DNA of 64,000 nt from Siderastrea siderea (taxonomy: Eukaryota; Cnidaria; Anthozoa; Scleractinia; Rhizangiidae): positions 29,864,901 to 29,928,900 of the forward strand of contig OZ034969.1 in the NCBI GenBank assembly GCA_964030785.1. The letters run 5' to 3'. The position numbers were made by a program, and so were the translations under genes. The notes under the pieces are model-generated. The model searched no databases. It was not told the origin of the DNA and saw nothing but the letters and a program-made list of their open reading frames with translations. Shown piece after piece: positions 50,343 through 62,300 of the stretch; position 1 is the first letter of the stretch, and every line of letters starts with the position of its first letter.

Positions 50343-53300
50343 GTAACACCATTAGTGGTTGCAGATAAAAGGACACTACGGCTCTTGTACTTATATAGAC
50401 GTTTGTGCCCCCCCCCCCCCCCCCCCACACCCTTTAAGATTTTAAAAAAACTAAACGTGGTAGAATTTTTAAAAGATAGCTATCTTTTGAAGGAGATTTC
50501 CCTCACGCCTTTCAGGGCCGCTTCACAAGGTCATCATCGCTTTATTCACTGTTGCTATATTAAATGTAGGTGTGGGAAAATCTAATTATCTTACTTATTT
50601 TATTATGTCTTAGGGGAAAGGTGTCCACATAATAGTGGTCGGAATCGGTCCAATGAGCAAAAAACACAAGTACCGCAAGGTTTTGAAGGAGATTGCTGGC
50701 AAAAACTTGCTTTTTATTGACAACTATGTCAGTCTTAATGATCAGATTAATGACATAATGAAGTTGGCTTGTGGTAAGTACAACAAATTCAAAGGCTTTG
50801 GCCTTACTTTTGGAAGTCTTTTTGAACAGTTGCACACATTTGGAATAACTGACCAGAGGGATTGAAAATGTTAAAATCTTATAATCCTTTTAGTTTATGT
50901 GCAAAATAAAATTAACCTGGATAATCGACACTTGGATCATGGCATACTGCAATTCTAGAATTTTGATTGGCTCAGCAGCCATGATATCTGAGCCATTATA
51001 CCATGCCCTTCGCATATGGTCAATGAATACTCAACAACGAAGCTGAAAGATTTTTCCCCGCGTGCAACCCGGCGAGGAAAACGGACGACAAAAATCACTT
51101 TGCAGCGAAGTTAAATTAACCAGAATTACAACTGAACGTCACTGAGACACAAATCAAAATTGTTCGGGAGTGCTTGATTTCTTAGGACGACAACAAATTG
51201 TAGAAATAGAAATTTAATTATTTAGCGGGCGAATAAGTCGGTAACCTGTTACGTATTCGCCCACCGGAACATAGGGCGACCAAGAAATCTCTGCTTGCAG
51301 GGTATTTGTCGTCACGTCGATCATTAAAATTTTGCTAACAGTAGGTTTTATACGAAAGGCTTTCGACGAAATATCAAGTCAAGACGTAAAACTAAAACAC
51401 AGCAAAATGCAAGAGAAACATAGGGCGGCCACGAAAGGCTTTCGACGAAATATCAAGTCAAAACGTAAAACTTAAACACAGAAAAATGCAAGAGAAGCAT
51501 TTAATAAAAATTGTCACACTTTTATGGCGAGTCAGTAGGCGAAAATCATGACGCAACCTATAAGCTTAATAAAACAAGCACTGAACCAGTTCGCGACCAG
51601 AAAGGGTATGGTAGCGTAGGGTAGGGAAGGGCGGTTATATCACGCAAAATTGGCACTCGTTGTAGCTCTGTTTTCCAAGGGCTCCAAATGTTCAGATACA
51701 AATTGGATGCCAAGTAAATTAAGTTGAATCGCTTTCTCGGGCCAGGTGTTTGAGTGTTGTTTTTTCCATTCCGTCTGCGGCCTCTACACTGAGAACAACT
51801 GCGTTTTCTGGTTCGCGTTAAAACAAGGTAAGCTGGTGAATTCTAATGTTCCTCACTTCCGTAGCCTTGCTTCATTGAGCTGCATAGAAATCATCATTCA
51901 ATTTGAAATATTAATTCTGTCTTCAGTTCGATCAAACAAGCACATGACGGCTCCGTTTGCGAACGGATTACAAACTTTCAGCTTCATTTCAACTCCAGCA
52001 TCTACAACGGTGAGATCATAAAGCTTCAATTCGCTTTGAACGATGATTACAACAAGCACGTACCACATCTCAAAGTCAATAATTGGAAGATTTTTTTCCA
52101 AAACTTGTGCTCGTACGTTCACTTCAGAGCAGTTTCATTAATTCATTCAGCTTTGCAAAGAAACGCTGCAACATTTCGCAAGGTTTTGGCGCCTTTTTCG
52201 TCCAGTCATGTGATCGATGATTGTTTCCTTTTATCTCTTTTCTCTCTCTCTTTTTTTCTCTTTCTTGATTTTATAGTAATTAGTGATTTCGTTTTTAATA
52301 AAACAATTATTCTACTCGGGCTTGCTGGATACCAAATGATTATAACCAACTCGGCGCGTTATCTATCATTTGAAGTTCATAGTGCGCCCTGCCTCGTCCA
52401 TAGGCGCTGGTTTAGCACGGGCAAAACAGGGAGGGCGGGGCGTCGTGGGAAGGACGCTGCAGTTCACCTATCCCACAACACCACGCGCACCATCATACAG
52501 TGAGGAAGGACGCCTGAGGAAGAGGCAGCAGCGCGTCCTCGTAGAATAATTGTTAAAAATCACATCCATCTGCTTTTTATCAATAGGTAATAATAGCACG
52601 AGTATCTTTCTAGAAAAACTCAATAGAGCTTGTTAAAATCTCCTGCCATTATATGCAAATTAGTAGATACCATGTGAGCGTTTGTAAATGTAATATACTG
52701 GGACAAAGCAACTACAGTTTGTTTTTTCAAACCTCCTAGTTGTCGGTCTTATGATCATTAATCTCAAATAGTAATCGCCAGTCACGCTAAAATCTTTTTG
52801 TGTTTTTGGTCATTTTGCCCTTTCTGTTCGTGAAAGTGGCTGCTTCCTACCTACCCCTTGTTAATTAGTCTTACATTAACCGTAACTACTGCAAAAGAAT
52901 GCTTATCCTGGTACAAAAGGTATCCGTTTATGTATTCCAAATGTGCTGCTTTTGAAAAGGACGTGATCACATGAGGTGGTGAAAAAACACTCAAACAAGT
53001 TTAAGGTAGCATCGAGCCAGCACCAGGCGTGTCAGGAATATAGTATAGCTAGAGGTCAGTCGGAGTCTATTCAGCAACTACAGCGTTAAAGCACCACTAG
53101 GACGAAAATTCTTAGGTTTATTTCGGCAAAATTGTGTCGCAGAATATCGTGTTGTGTCTATCTTTACCCACAAAACTGAACAACATCCTAATATTTTTTA
53201 GCTCTAAAGTCGCGTAAACTGTGTCCGCCATTACTGAAAACGTGTTCCTGGGTGATTGCGCGATTCAATGGCTTGTGACGTCAGAGGCTCACCTCAGTCG

Positions 53301-56300
53301 CGCTTCGTTGAGTTTTGACTCAAGATCTGGGGCCAGATGTAGACCGTCGACTGCGAAACCACCGAAGAGTATTTCTGCGATTCCGAACAGCCTTTAGCTT
53401 CCGAAGCATCAGAGGATTCATTTCATTCAGCAAACGAATAATTTTTCTTACAGTACGATGTAAGAACTGATGTGAGGAGATTTCCACTTGCAAGCTTGTA
53501 AACAAACTGTTCAAAGGTTTTTTGCTGCCACGTTGACGGGAGTTCAAAACATGCGTGAAATATTCTTATACTCTTATACAGTGATTACAGTTTAGGCACA
53601 AGTTTCTCAAAGAGCGGATAACTCTTATGCAATGGATAAATCGCTGTCCAGGTATTCGAACTACTGATCTTTTAAGCTTTGGAAATTTAGACAAAACACC
53701 TTTTAAAAACTCTAGAATTTGATGCTCGCAAATACTCAAGCATCGGTCGATCGATTTTATTGTTCGCTTCGTTGCAGAAATGAAAGAAGCTATATTTCGT
53801 CTGCCGTTGTTTATATTCATTATATATTGTAAAGCATTGAGACTTTTGGCCATTCTTAACACAGTATGGGACACTTTCATGAAGAGCCGTAATGTTGTAG
53901 TGATCTGGCAGTCAGCTTATGAAGCTTGTTGTGTCCATCATAGTACAGTAATAAACACAAATGCTCGGCGTTCTAAATATTTTGAACAGTCTTTATAGAA
54001 TTCTTAACTTGAGCCGAAAAAAGTGAAATAAATCAAGTCCTTTTTTAAAGATCTGGAGGCCTTGTGCGGCCTGAATCTAAATATTTGTAGTGAAAATCAA
54101 AGCCACAAGAAAAATTTTCTGGTGCTCAACAACAACAGGCGGAACGCCGAGGAAACGAAGCTTTCCGGCGCTTGCCCTTAATATTCATTGCGTAAAAAAT
54201 AATAACTTGATATATTATTTTTCTTGATAGTTCATTTACTAAGATTTCTATGACAGTTAAAAGAAATAACATTGTAAACCCTTAGGCAAATTGGGGCGCG
54301 TGATATTTTTTCCCAACTTTATAAATTTCCCCGCAAGACGAGCCGACCTATCGAAGCCTTTATTTATTTCGAACAATAATGTCCATCGACTCTTCACCGA
54401 CAGGGAATAAGGAGAAAAGTTTCTCCACATTTAGGATAGCATGTTATAAAATAAATGTCCATACTTCTAAGCGATTACAGCTCTGAATTTAACACACGCG
54501 GAATTAAAAAAAAAAAGAAAGAAAAAAGCTAAGCAATACAAACTATCGGCTTCGCGGCGGTCCTGCATTCGCCCAGGCTGCATTTCACGAGGACTACGCC
54601 GAAGATCTTCGCGCTACCAGACGACAGAACTGAAATAGTTTTCCACAAGCAAAATAAATTTCAAAATACGTTAAAAGAAAATAAGTTTTGCACAATGGTG
54701 GATGTGTTGAACAGGAAACAAACTATCACTTCAACTGCGTTAAGATTTATAGGTACCTTTCATCCTGTTCGCGCGGAGAATTTTTTTCGGATCTTTTTTC
54801 CATATAGTTGGAATGGACAATGGAATGATCGACCTCTGGAATCCTTCCACATGAACAGCCCTCTGGAAACATTCGTCCGTGAAGTGGTCAAAAATAACTC
54901 TCCGACAAAAATAACAATTCGGGTTGAAATTTGCACTATGTGTGAGTACGAACATTATCCATTTTTCCATGGCGGCCGAGTCCGCTCGCAAGGCTTTGAT
55001 GAAGAGAAATACCAGCTCGGTGGTTGGATTTATTGTTGTAGCATTGTACAACAGAAGTAATACCCGTCATAAATGTTGCAGCAAAGAAAATTTCAAGGCC
55101 GTGCAACAAACAGTTGGCAGGAAATCTTCCCTCGACGACAGTTAAATTTCTCGCGGCAAGTAACCACATGAAGTGTTTGAGGTGAGCCTTTAACGTCACT
55201 TCCTCTAATTCGCAAGCCAGCTTCCGGAACAAAGGCCAGTAATGGCGGCCGTAAAATCTCGACAAAACCGTTCCAAAAAAGCAACTTTCAGTCGTCGTAA
55301 TGAGTTGAAATTTGGCATGGTGACTAAGAACCACAAACTATTTTCGAAAATGTAAAAACATGGAATACCAAAATTCTGGTCCCAGTGGCACTTTTAAAAA
55401 TATTTAAAAACTTTAAACTAGATTGACCTGATTTGATGTAATAGACGAAGCCTGGCGGGTTTTAATCTAACTGATGCAGGTGAGAAGGGCGAAGAATGCA
55501 GCCTGTCCAGCTCTTGTACGTTGTCATCGTCGTCATCGTCTTCAGTTTCATCGAGGTAATGAGTGATAGTGTTTTAAACTTCAAGACTTCAATTTACTTT
55601 TAATAAACTAACCAATTAAGGAACTGAAAACTTAATTCATTTCTATTTTATGTTTTTCTCTGTTTGACTTATTAACTGAAAATTCAAGCTGGACTAACAG
55701 GGGCGATATGTCAAGGAAGAACATTGCTAAATTACAGAACCTGCAACGTTTTGCGGCACTTATTATAACAGACACTAAGAAGTTCGATCATATAACGCCA
55801 GCTCTAGAACAGTTAGACTGGTTGCCAGTGCGTCAGATGTTAAGTTTAAGAAATGCTGCTGTGATCTTTAAGTGCCTTAAGGGGTTGGCTCCACCTTAGA
55901 AATATGCTGCAGATTCCAATGTGCTGCTCATCTACAGCCCCTTTCAGTTTCCTGTATAAAGCAGCTTCACTGTGGAACAATCTACGTGAGTGTATTAGAT
56001 GTATTGATTCTTTGGCCAGTTTCAAACTTGCCTAAAAAGAATATTTTAAGAAATTGTAGCAACGTTATTTCATTAGCTGTTTTTGGGCAAGTAAATTTTT
56101 TTCAGCTGTTTTATATACATTTATATTTCTTTTATATATTGATGCAATTAAACTCTGAAAAGCCCTTAGGGAGAATTCAATTAAGTATTATATTATATTA
56201 TATTATATTATATTATATTCGCTTCAAGACTTCAATCAAATTTTTAGTAAATTGTCAACTAAAGAAAATAAAGCTTAACTAATATATATAGTTTACTCCG

Positions 56301-59300
56301 ACTGCGAAAATTCAGTATTATAATCAATCGTCCCTCTTTTAGGACTTTGAGCCAATCCACCTCACGATCCACTTCAAGTTCGGTGTCAACAATGTCTTCA
56401 GCTGTGACATCGTGGTAATAACCGAGATCGTTGTTAACTTCAAGACTTCAATCTATTTTCAACAAATTAATCAACCAAGTAAAATAGAACGCACTTAATT
56501 TTATAGTCTCTTTTATTTTATTTTGTTTGATTTTTCAATTGAGAATTCAAGCTGGGCTAACAGATTTCTGATAAGCAACAGTTTCCCTTTTAGGACTTTG
56601 AGCCGATCCACTTCACGTTTCACTTCAAGTTCGGTGTACATTATCTTATATTATATGACATTACATTACATTACATCACATCACATCATATCATATCATA
56701 TTATATAATATTTTGTTGTTAACTTTAAGACTTCAATCCATTTTCAACAAATTAATCAATCAAGGAAAGTAAAACGCACTTAATTCTTAGTTTCTTTTAT
56801 TTCATTTTGTTTTGTTTTTTTCATTTGATAATTCAAGCTGGGCAAAACAGATTTCTGATCAGCAATAGACTTCAAGACTTCAATCAAATTTTTAGTAAAT
56901 TGTCAACTAAAGAAAATAAAGCTTAACTAATATATATAGTTTACTCCGACTGCGAAAATTCAGTATTATAATCAATCGTCCCTCTTTTAGGACTTTGAGC
57001 CAATCCACCTCACGATCCACTTCAAGTTCGGTGTCAACAATGTCTTCAGCTGTGACATCGTGGTAATAACCGAGATCGTTGTTAACTTCAAGACTTCAAT
57101 CTATTTTCAACAAATTAATCAACCAAGTAAAATAGAACGCACTTAATTTTATAGTCTCTTTTATTTTATTTTGTTTGATTTTTCAATTGAGAATTCAAGC
57201 TGGGCTAACAGATTTCTGATAAGCAACAGTTTCCCTTTTAGGACTTTGAGCCGATCCACTTCACGTTTCACTTCAAGTTCGGTGTACATTATCTTATATT
57301 ATATGACATTACATTACATTACATCACATCACATCATATCATATCATATTATATAATATTTTGTTGTTAACTTTAAGACTTCAATCCATTTTCAACAAAT
57401 TAATCAATCAAGGAAAGTAAAACGCACTTAATTCTTAGTTTCTTTTATTTCATTTTGTTTTGTTTTTTTCATTTGATAATTCAAGCTGGGCAAAACAGAT
57501 TTCTGATCAGCAATAGTTTCCCTTTTAGGACTTTGAGCCGATCCACTTCACGTTCCACTTCAAGTTCGGTGTACATTACATTACATTACATTTTGTTAAC
57601 TTCAAGACTTTAATCAAATTTTCAGTGAGTTGATCAACTAAGGAAAACAAAACTTAAATAATATATATTTTATTCCGGCTGTGAAAATTCAGTATAATCA
57701 ATCGTTTCTCTTTTAGCCAATCTTGTAGCCAATCCACTTCAAGATCCACTTCAAGATCCACTTCAAGATCCACTTCAAGTTCGGTGTCAACAACGTCTCC
57801 AGCTGCGACATCGTGGTAATGACCGAGATTGTTGTTAACTTCACGACTTCAACTGAATCTATTTTCAACAAATTAATCAATCGAGGAAATCTCAAGGAAA
57901 ATAAAACGCACTTAATTATTAGTTTCTCTCGTTTTATTTTGTTGGATTTTTCAATTGAGAATTCAAGCTGGGCAAAACAGATTTCTGATCAGCAATAGTT
58001 TCCCTTTTAGGACTTTGAGCCGATCCACTTCACGTTCCACTTCAAGTTCGGTGTACATTACATTACATTACATTTTGTCGTTAACTTCAAGACTTTAATC
58101 AAATTTTCAGTAAGTTGATCAACTAAGGAAAACAAAACTTAAATAATATATATTTTATTCCGGCTGTGAAAATTCAGTATAATCAATCGTTTCTCTTTTA
58201 GCCAATCTTGTAGCCAATCCACTTCAAGATCCACTTCAAGATCCACTTCAAGATCCACTTCAAGATCCACTTCAAGTTCGGTGTCAACAACGTCTCCAGC
58301 TGCGACATCGTGGTAATGACCGAGATTGTTGTTAACTTCATGACTTCAACTGAATCTATTTTCAACAAATTAATCAATCAAGGAAATCTCAAGGAAAATA
58401 AAACGCACTTAATTATTAGTTTCTCTCGTTTTATTTTGTTGGATTTTTCAATTGAGAATTCAAGCTGGGCAAAACAGATTTCTGATCAGCAATAGTTTCC
58501 CTTTTAGGACTTTGAGCCGATCCACTTCACGTTCCACTTCAAGTTCGGTGTACATTACATTACATTACATTTTGTTAACTTCAAGACTTTAATCAAATTT
58601 TCAGTGAGTTGATCAACTAAGGAAAACAAAACTTAAATAATATATATTTTATTCCGGCTGTGAAAATTCAGTATAATCAATCGTTTCTCTTTTAGCCAAT
58701 CTTGTAGCCAATCCACTTCAAGATCCACTTCAAGATCCACTTCAAGATCCACTTCAAGATCCACTTCAAGTTCGGTGTCAACAACGTCTCCAGCTGCGAC
58801 ATCGTGGTAATGACCGAGATTGTTGTTAACTTCACGACTTCAACTGAATCTATTTTCAACAAATTAATCAATCGAGGAAATCTCAAGGAAAATAAAACGC
58901 ACTTAATTATTAGTTTCTCTCGTTTTATTTTGTTTGATTTTTCAATTGAGAATTCAAGCTGGGCAAAACAGATTTCTGATCAGCAATAGTTTACCTTTTA
59001 GGACTTTGAGCCGATCCACTTCACGTTCCACTTCAAGTTCGGTGTACATTACATTACATTACATTTTGTTGTTAACTTCAAGACTTTAATCAAATTTTCA
59101 GTAAGTTGATCAACTAAGGAAAACAAAACTTAAATAATATATATTTTATTCCGGCTGTGAAAATTCAGTATAATCAATCGTTTCTCTTTTAGCCAATCTT
59201 GTAGCCAATCCACTTCAAGATCCACTTCAAGATCCACTTCAAGATCCACTTCAAGTTCGGTGTCAACAACGTCTCCAGCTGCGACATCGTGGTAATGACC

Positions 59301-62300
59301 AAGATTGTTGTTAACTTCACGACTTCAACTGAATCTATTTTCAACAAATTAATCAATCAAGGAAATCTCAAGGAAAATAAAACGCACTTAATTATTAGTT
59401 TCTCTCGTTTTATTTTGTTTGATTTTTCAATTGAGAATTCAAGCTGGGCTAACAGATTTTTGATAAGCAACAGTTTCCCTTTTAGGACTTTGAGCCGATC
59501 CACTTCACATTCCACTTCAAGTTCGGTGTACATTATATTGTATTGTTATATTTTATCGTACCCAAATTGTGAATTAGCCAATCAGAAGCCTTGTTTACTG
59601 TCATGATTTTCTACGATATCAAGTCACTGACCTGATATTCTGCGATATCATGGACAGTTTCTAAAACTGGCATTTTGTTGCAGACTTTAGAGATAAAAAT
59701 TACAACAGAAATACAACGAAACGTAAAACTATTACATTTGTTAGCGAGAAAGTAATTTGTTTACGCTAACAGAGCTGGTGGGCGTTCCCAGAGCCTACGA
59801 TCTGTTCGGTCAGCGGTGGGATCGTAGGGCACTGGTATCAGCCATTACCGGATGTCGTCAAATTCACAACATCCGGTAGCGCATGTCTAATTCGTTAAGG
59901 CGCTATTGCGCCTGCTCTATTCTCGTCCGTGGAGCTCTGGGCATGACAATTCTGACAACAACCGAGAAATTTGAATTCCTATCGATCGAGTCGTGGTGTT
60001 AGATCGTATAAAAGCTGTTGGGGACCCTCCAAATCTCCTGCAATTAGCGGAAAACCTGGAGCTTTAAAAGGAACAAACTTATCTGCCTTTCGTGCCGTAG
60101 TTGTTCAGAAGAACGATTGTCCCTGCATTTTGCTCACGGGTTTTGGATTTGTATCTTGCCTGAATAAAGGTATTGCATTTGCGTTACACTGAATTGTACA
60201 GTTATTTTATTACATTCGTCTGGTTTCTGTTGTGTGAGAATGTCAATTGTGTACTTATCGTTTCGCCACTAAACGCGTGGAATTTGATTTAGTCAATTCA
60301 TAATTAATGCCCTGATTAATTCAATCGGAAATTAAACGTTATACGTAGAAGCCCAAAAATTGTAACGTTATTGCGCATACAGTTTGAATCGGCCAATCAC
60401 AAAAAAAAATTATCAATTTTTGGCCGTAACCAGAGCTACAGGAGAGGTACTTTAAAAAAAGCCGCGTAGCTCTGGGGACGAGAATGGGACAGGGCTGAAA
60501 CTCCTTTGTTTCAAAATGGAGTCGGATTTTCCAAATTTCTCTCTTAATTTGGACTTTCAAGACTCCGAAAATGAAATTCCAAACAGAAGAATTAAAAAAA
60601 ATGACAGTTGAGGAGTTAGAGAAGATCAAATACGACCAGAAAAGTGTAAATACGTGTCACTCTACAAAATTTGCACAACGCCTGACTGATCACGGTAACT
60701 GATGAAAAAATAACGCCGGTTTTTAGGACGAATTTGGGTACGGTAAATACCTAATCGCAGCATATCAGGCTCGTTTGGTCTCGCTAAGGGGAGTTTGATC
60801 CATGACGATACGATCCATGACAATACGATCCATGGCTCGACCAAACTCGCCTACTATCCCGCGAAGCGTATCAAAAAGGTACGATTAGGTATAAATATTA
60901 CATTACATTACATTATATTTTGTTAACTTCAAGACTTTATTCAAATTTTCAGTAAGTTGATCAACTAAGGAAAATAAAACTTAAATAATATATATTTTAT
61001 TCCGGCTGTGAAAATTCAGTATAATCAATTGTTTCTCTTTTAGGACTTTGAGCCAATCCACTTCAAGATCCACTTCAAGATCCACTTCAAGATCCACTTC
61101 AAGATCCACTTCAAGTTCGGTGTCAACAACGTCTCCAGCTGTGACATCGTGGTAATGACTGAGATTGTTGTTAAAAGACTTCAATCTATTTTCAACAAAT
61201 TAATCAATCAAGGAAAATAAATCGCACTTAATTCTTAGTTTCTTTTGTTTAATTTGGTTGATTTTTCAATTGAGAATTCAAGCTGGGCAAAACAGATTTC
61301 TGATCAGCAAAAGTTTCCTTTTTAGGGCTTTGACCGATCCACTTCACGTTCCACTTCGAGTTCGGTGCTATATGAAATAAAAATTCAAGCTGGGCTAACA
61401 GAATTCAATAATCAATCGTTTCTCTTTTAGGACTATGAGCAGATCTACTTCAAGTTCGGTGTCACCATCGTCATCACCGGTGTCAACTTCGTCGAGGTAG
61501 TAAAGAGGTCCTTTCATTAAGTGTGAAGACGTTGCTCAAGCTAAAAGTTTTAAAATTATTTGTTACTATCATCACAATCATCATCATCATCATCATCATC
61601 ATCACCTTTACTTTTGTTAAATGTTTGCTTTTCTTTTTAAACGTTGAAGCAATTATTCATTACAGCCTCAGGGTATTAATCAATACTAATCATTGAAGTT
61701 ACCTCCGTGATAAGAAGATAGAAACAGAGCTAGAGGCGTCTTACGAAGAATACCCCATATACGTTATACGGATATGCATCTCTGGATGGGGTCCAATTTA
61801 AGTCCTTCTAGGAATGTCACGGGGTTCCAATTTTTGCCTTTTAGACTAAGTGGGGTATGCTTCTTCGATTTTTTAAATTTTATAACAACGTCTTTGACGA
61901 CACTTTTCCTTATTTTACCGATTAATTAGTATTAGATGCTATGTGCCTCTCCTTTCTATTTTCATAAAACCTCCGAAACTAATACACTCTTTCCACCTTC
62001 AGTCTGAATTGGGGTAAAAAAATGTAACTATCAAGTCTGAAATGAGGTAGTAAAATAGACAATTTTTGGTGTGAGATAGGGTAGGGTTTCCTCGACACAA
62101 AAACTTTTTCACAAACTGTCCCCTTCACCCCACTTTTTTCTGGCTTAAATACTTCCAAGATCTCTGGACATAAGTCTGTTCACTGATGTGTCCTCAGTAC
62201 GAAAGCAACTGCCCGAAAAGAAACAGCAATATGAAAACTTATACATGACATCTACAATTTTTTGTCGTTTGGGGTATCTACATCACCGTGTTTTGTACCA

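Larger units (their letters stand above)
47063..56130 (+). repeat. Segmental duplication containing copy D (pairs with 19,637-25,330)
   Basis: Long collinear near-identity with the copy B region, broken only by element insertions and small indels. Exon 2 differs from B by only a few bases. Extra here: the 813-bp MITE at 48,658, the 2.3-kb element at 53,090 and LINE sequence at 55.7 kb. Missing here: the fold-back MITE of B. Confidence 0.85.
56222..57517 (+). repeat. Perfect-looking 648-bp tandem duplication carrying two exons per unit
   Basis: Unit 1 (56,222-56,869) and unit 2 (56,870-57,517) read as the same sequence wherever compared. Each contains one 72-nt and one 42-nt Ser/Thr exon. The junction joins CAGCAATAG to ACTTCAAGAC. 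Confidence 0.9.
57518..59545 (+). repeat. Higher-order tandem repeat, ~0.48-0.50-kb units, two exons each
   Basis: The 42-nt exons start at 57,529, 58,011, 58,508, 59,002 and 59,486, giving periods of 482, 497, 494 and 484 bp. Part of the period change equals whole 12-bp units gained in the companion exon. Intron sequence is shared between units (TTGAGAATTCAAGCTGGGCAAAACAG). Confidence 0.9.

Noticed and set aside
54695..55060. 121-residue forward frame as a host gene
   Set aside because: Lies entirely inside the TTAA element, overlaps an equally long reverse frame, and has no recognisable domain or splice context.
56222..59545. CRISPR-like regularly spaced repeats
   Set aside because: Units are exons and introns of a eukaryotic gene, spaced by ~0.5 kb; no short direct repeats with unique spacers.
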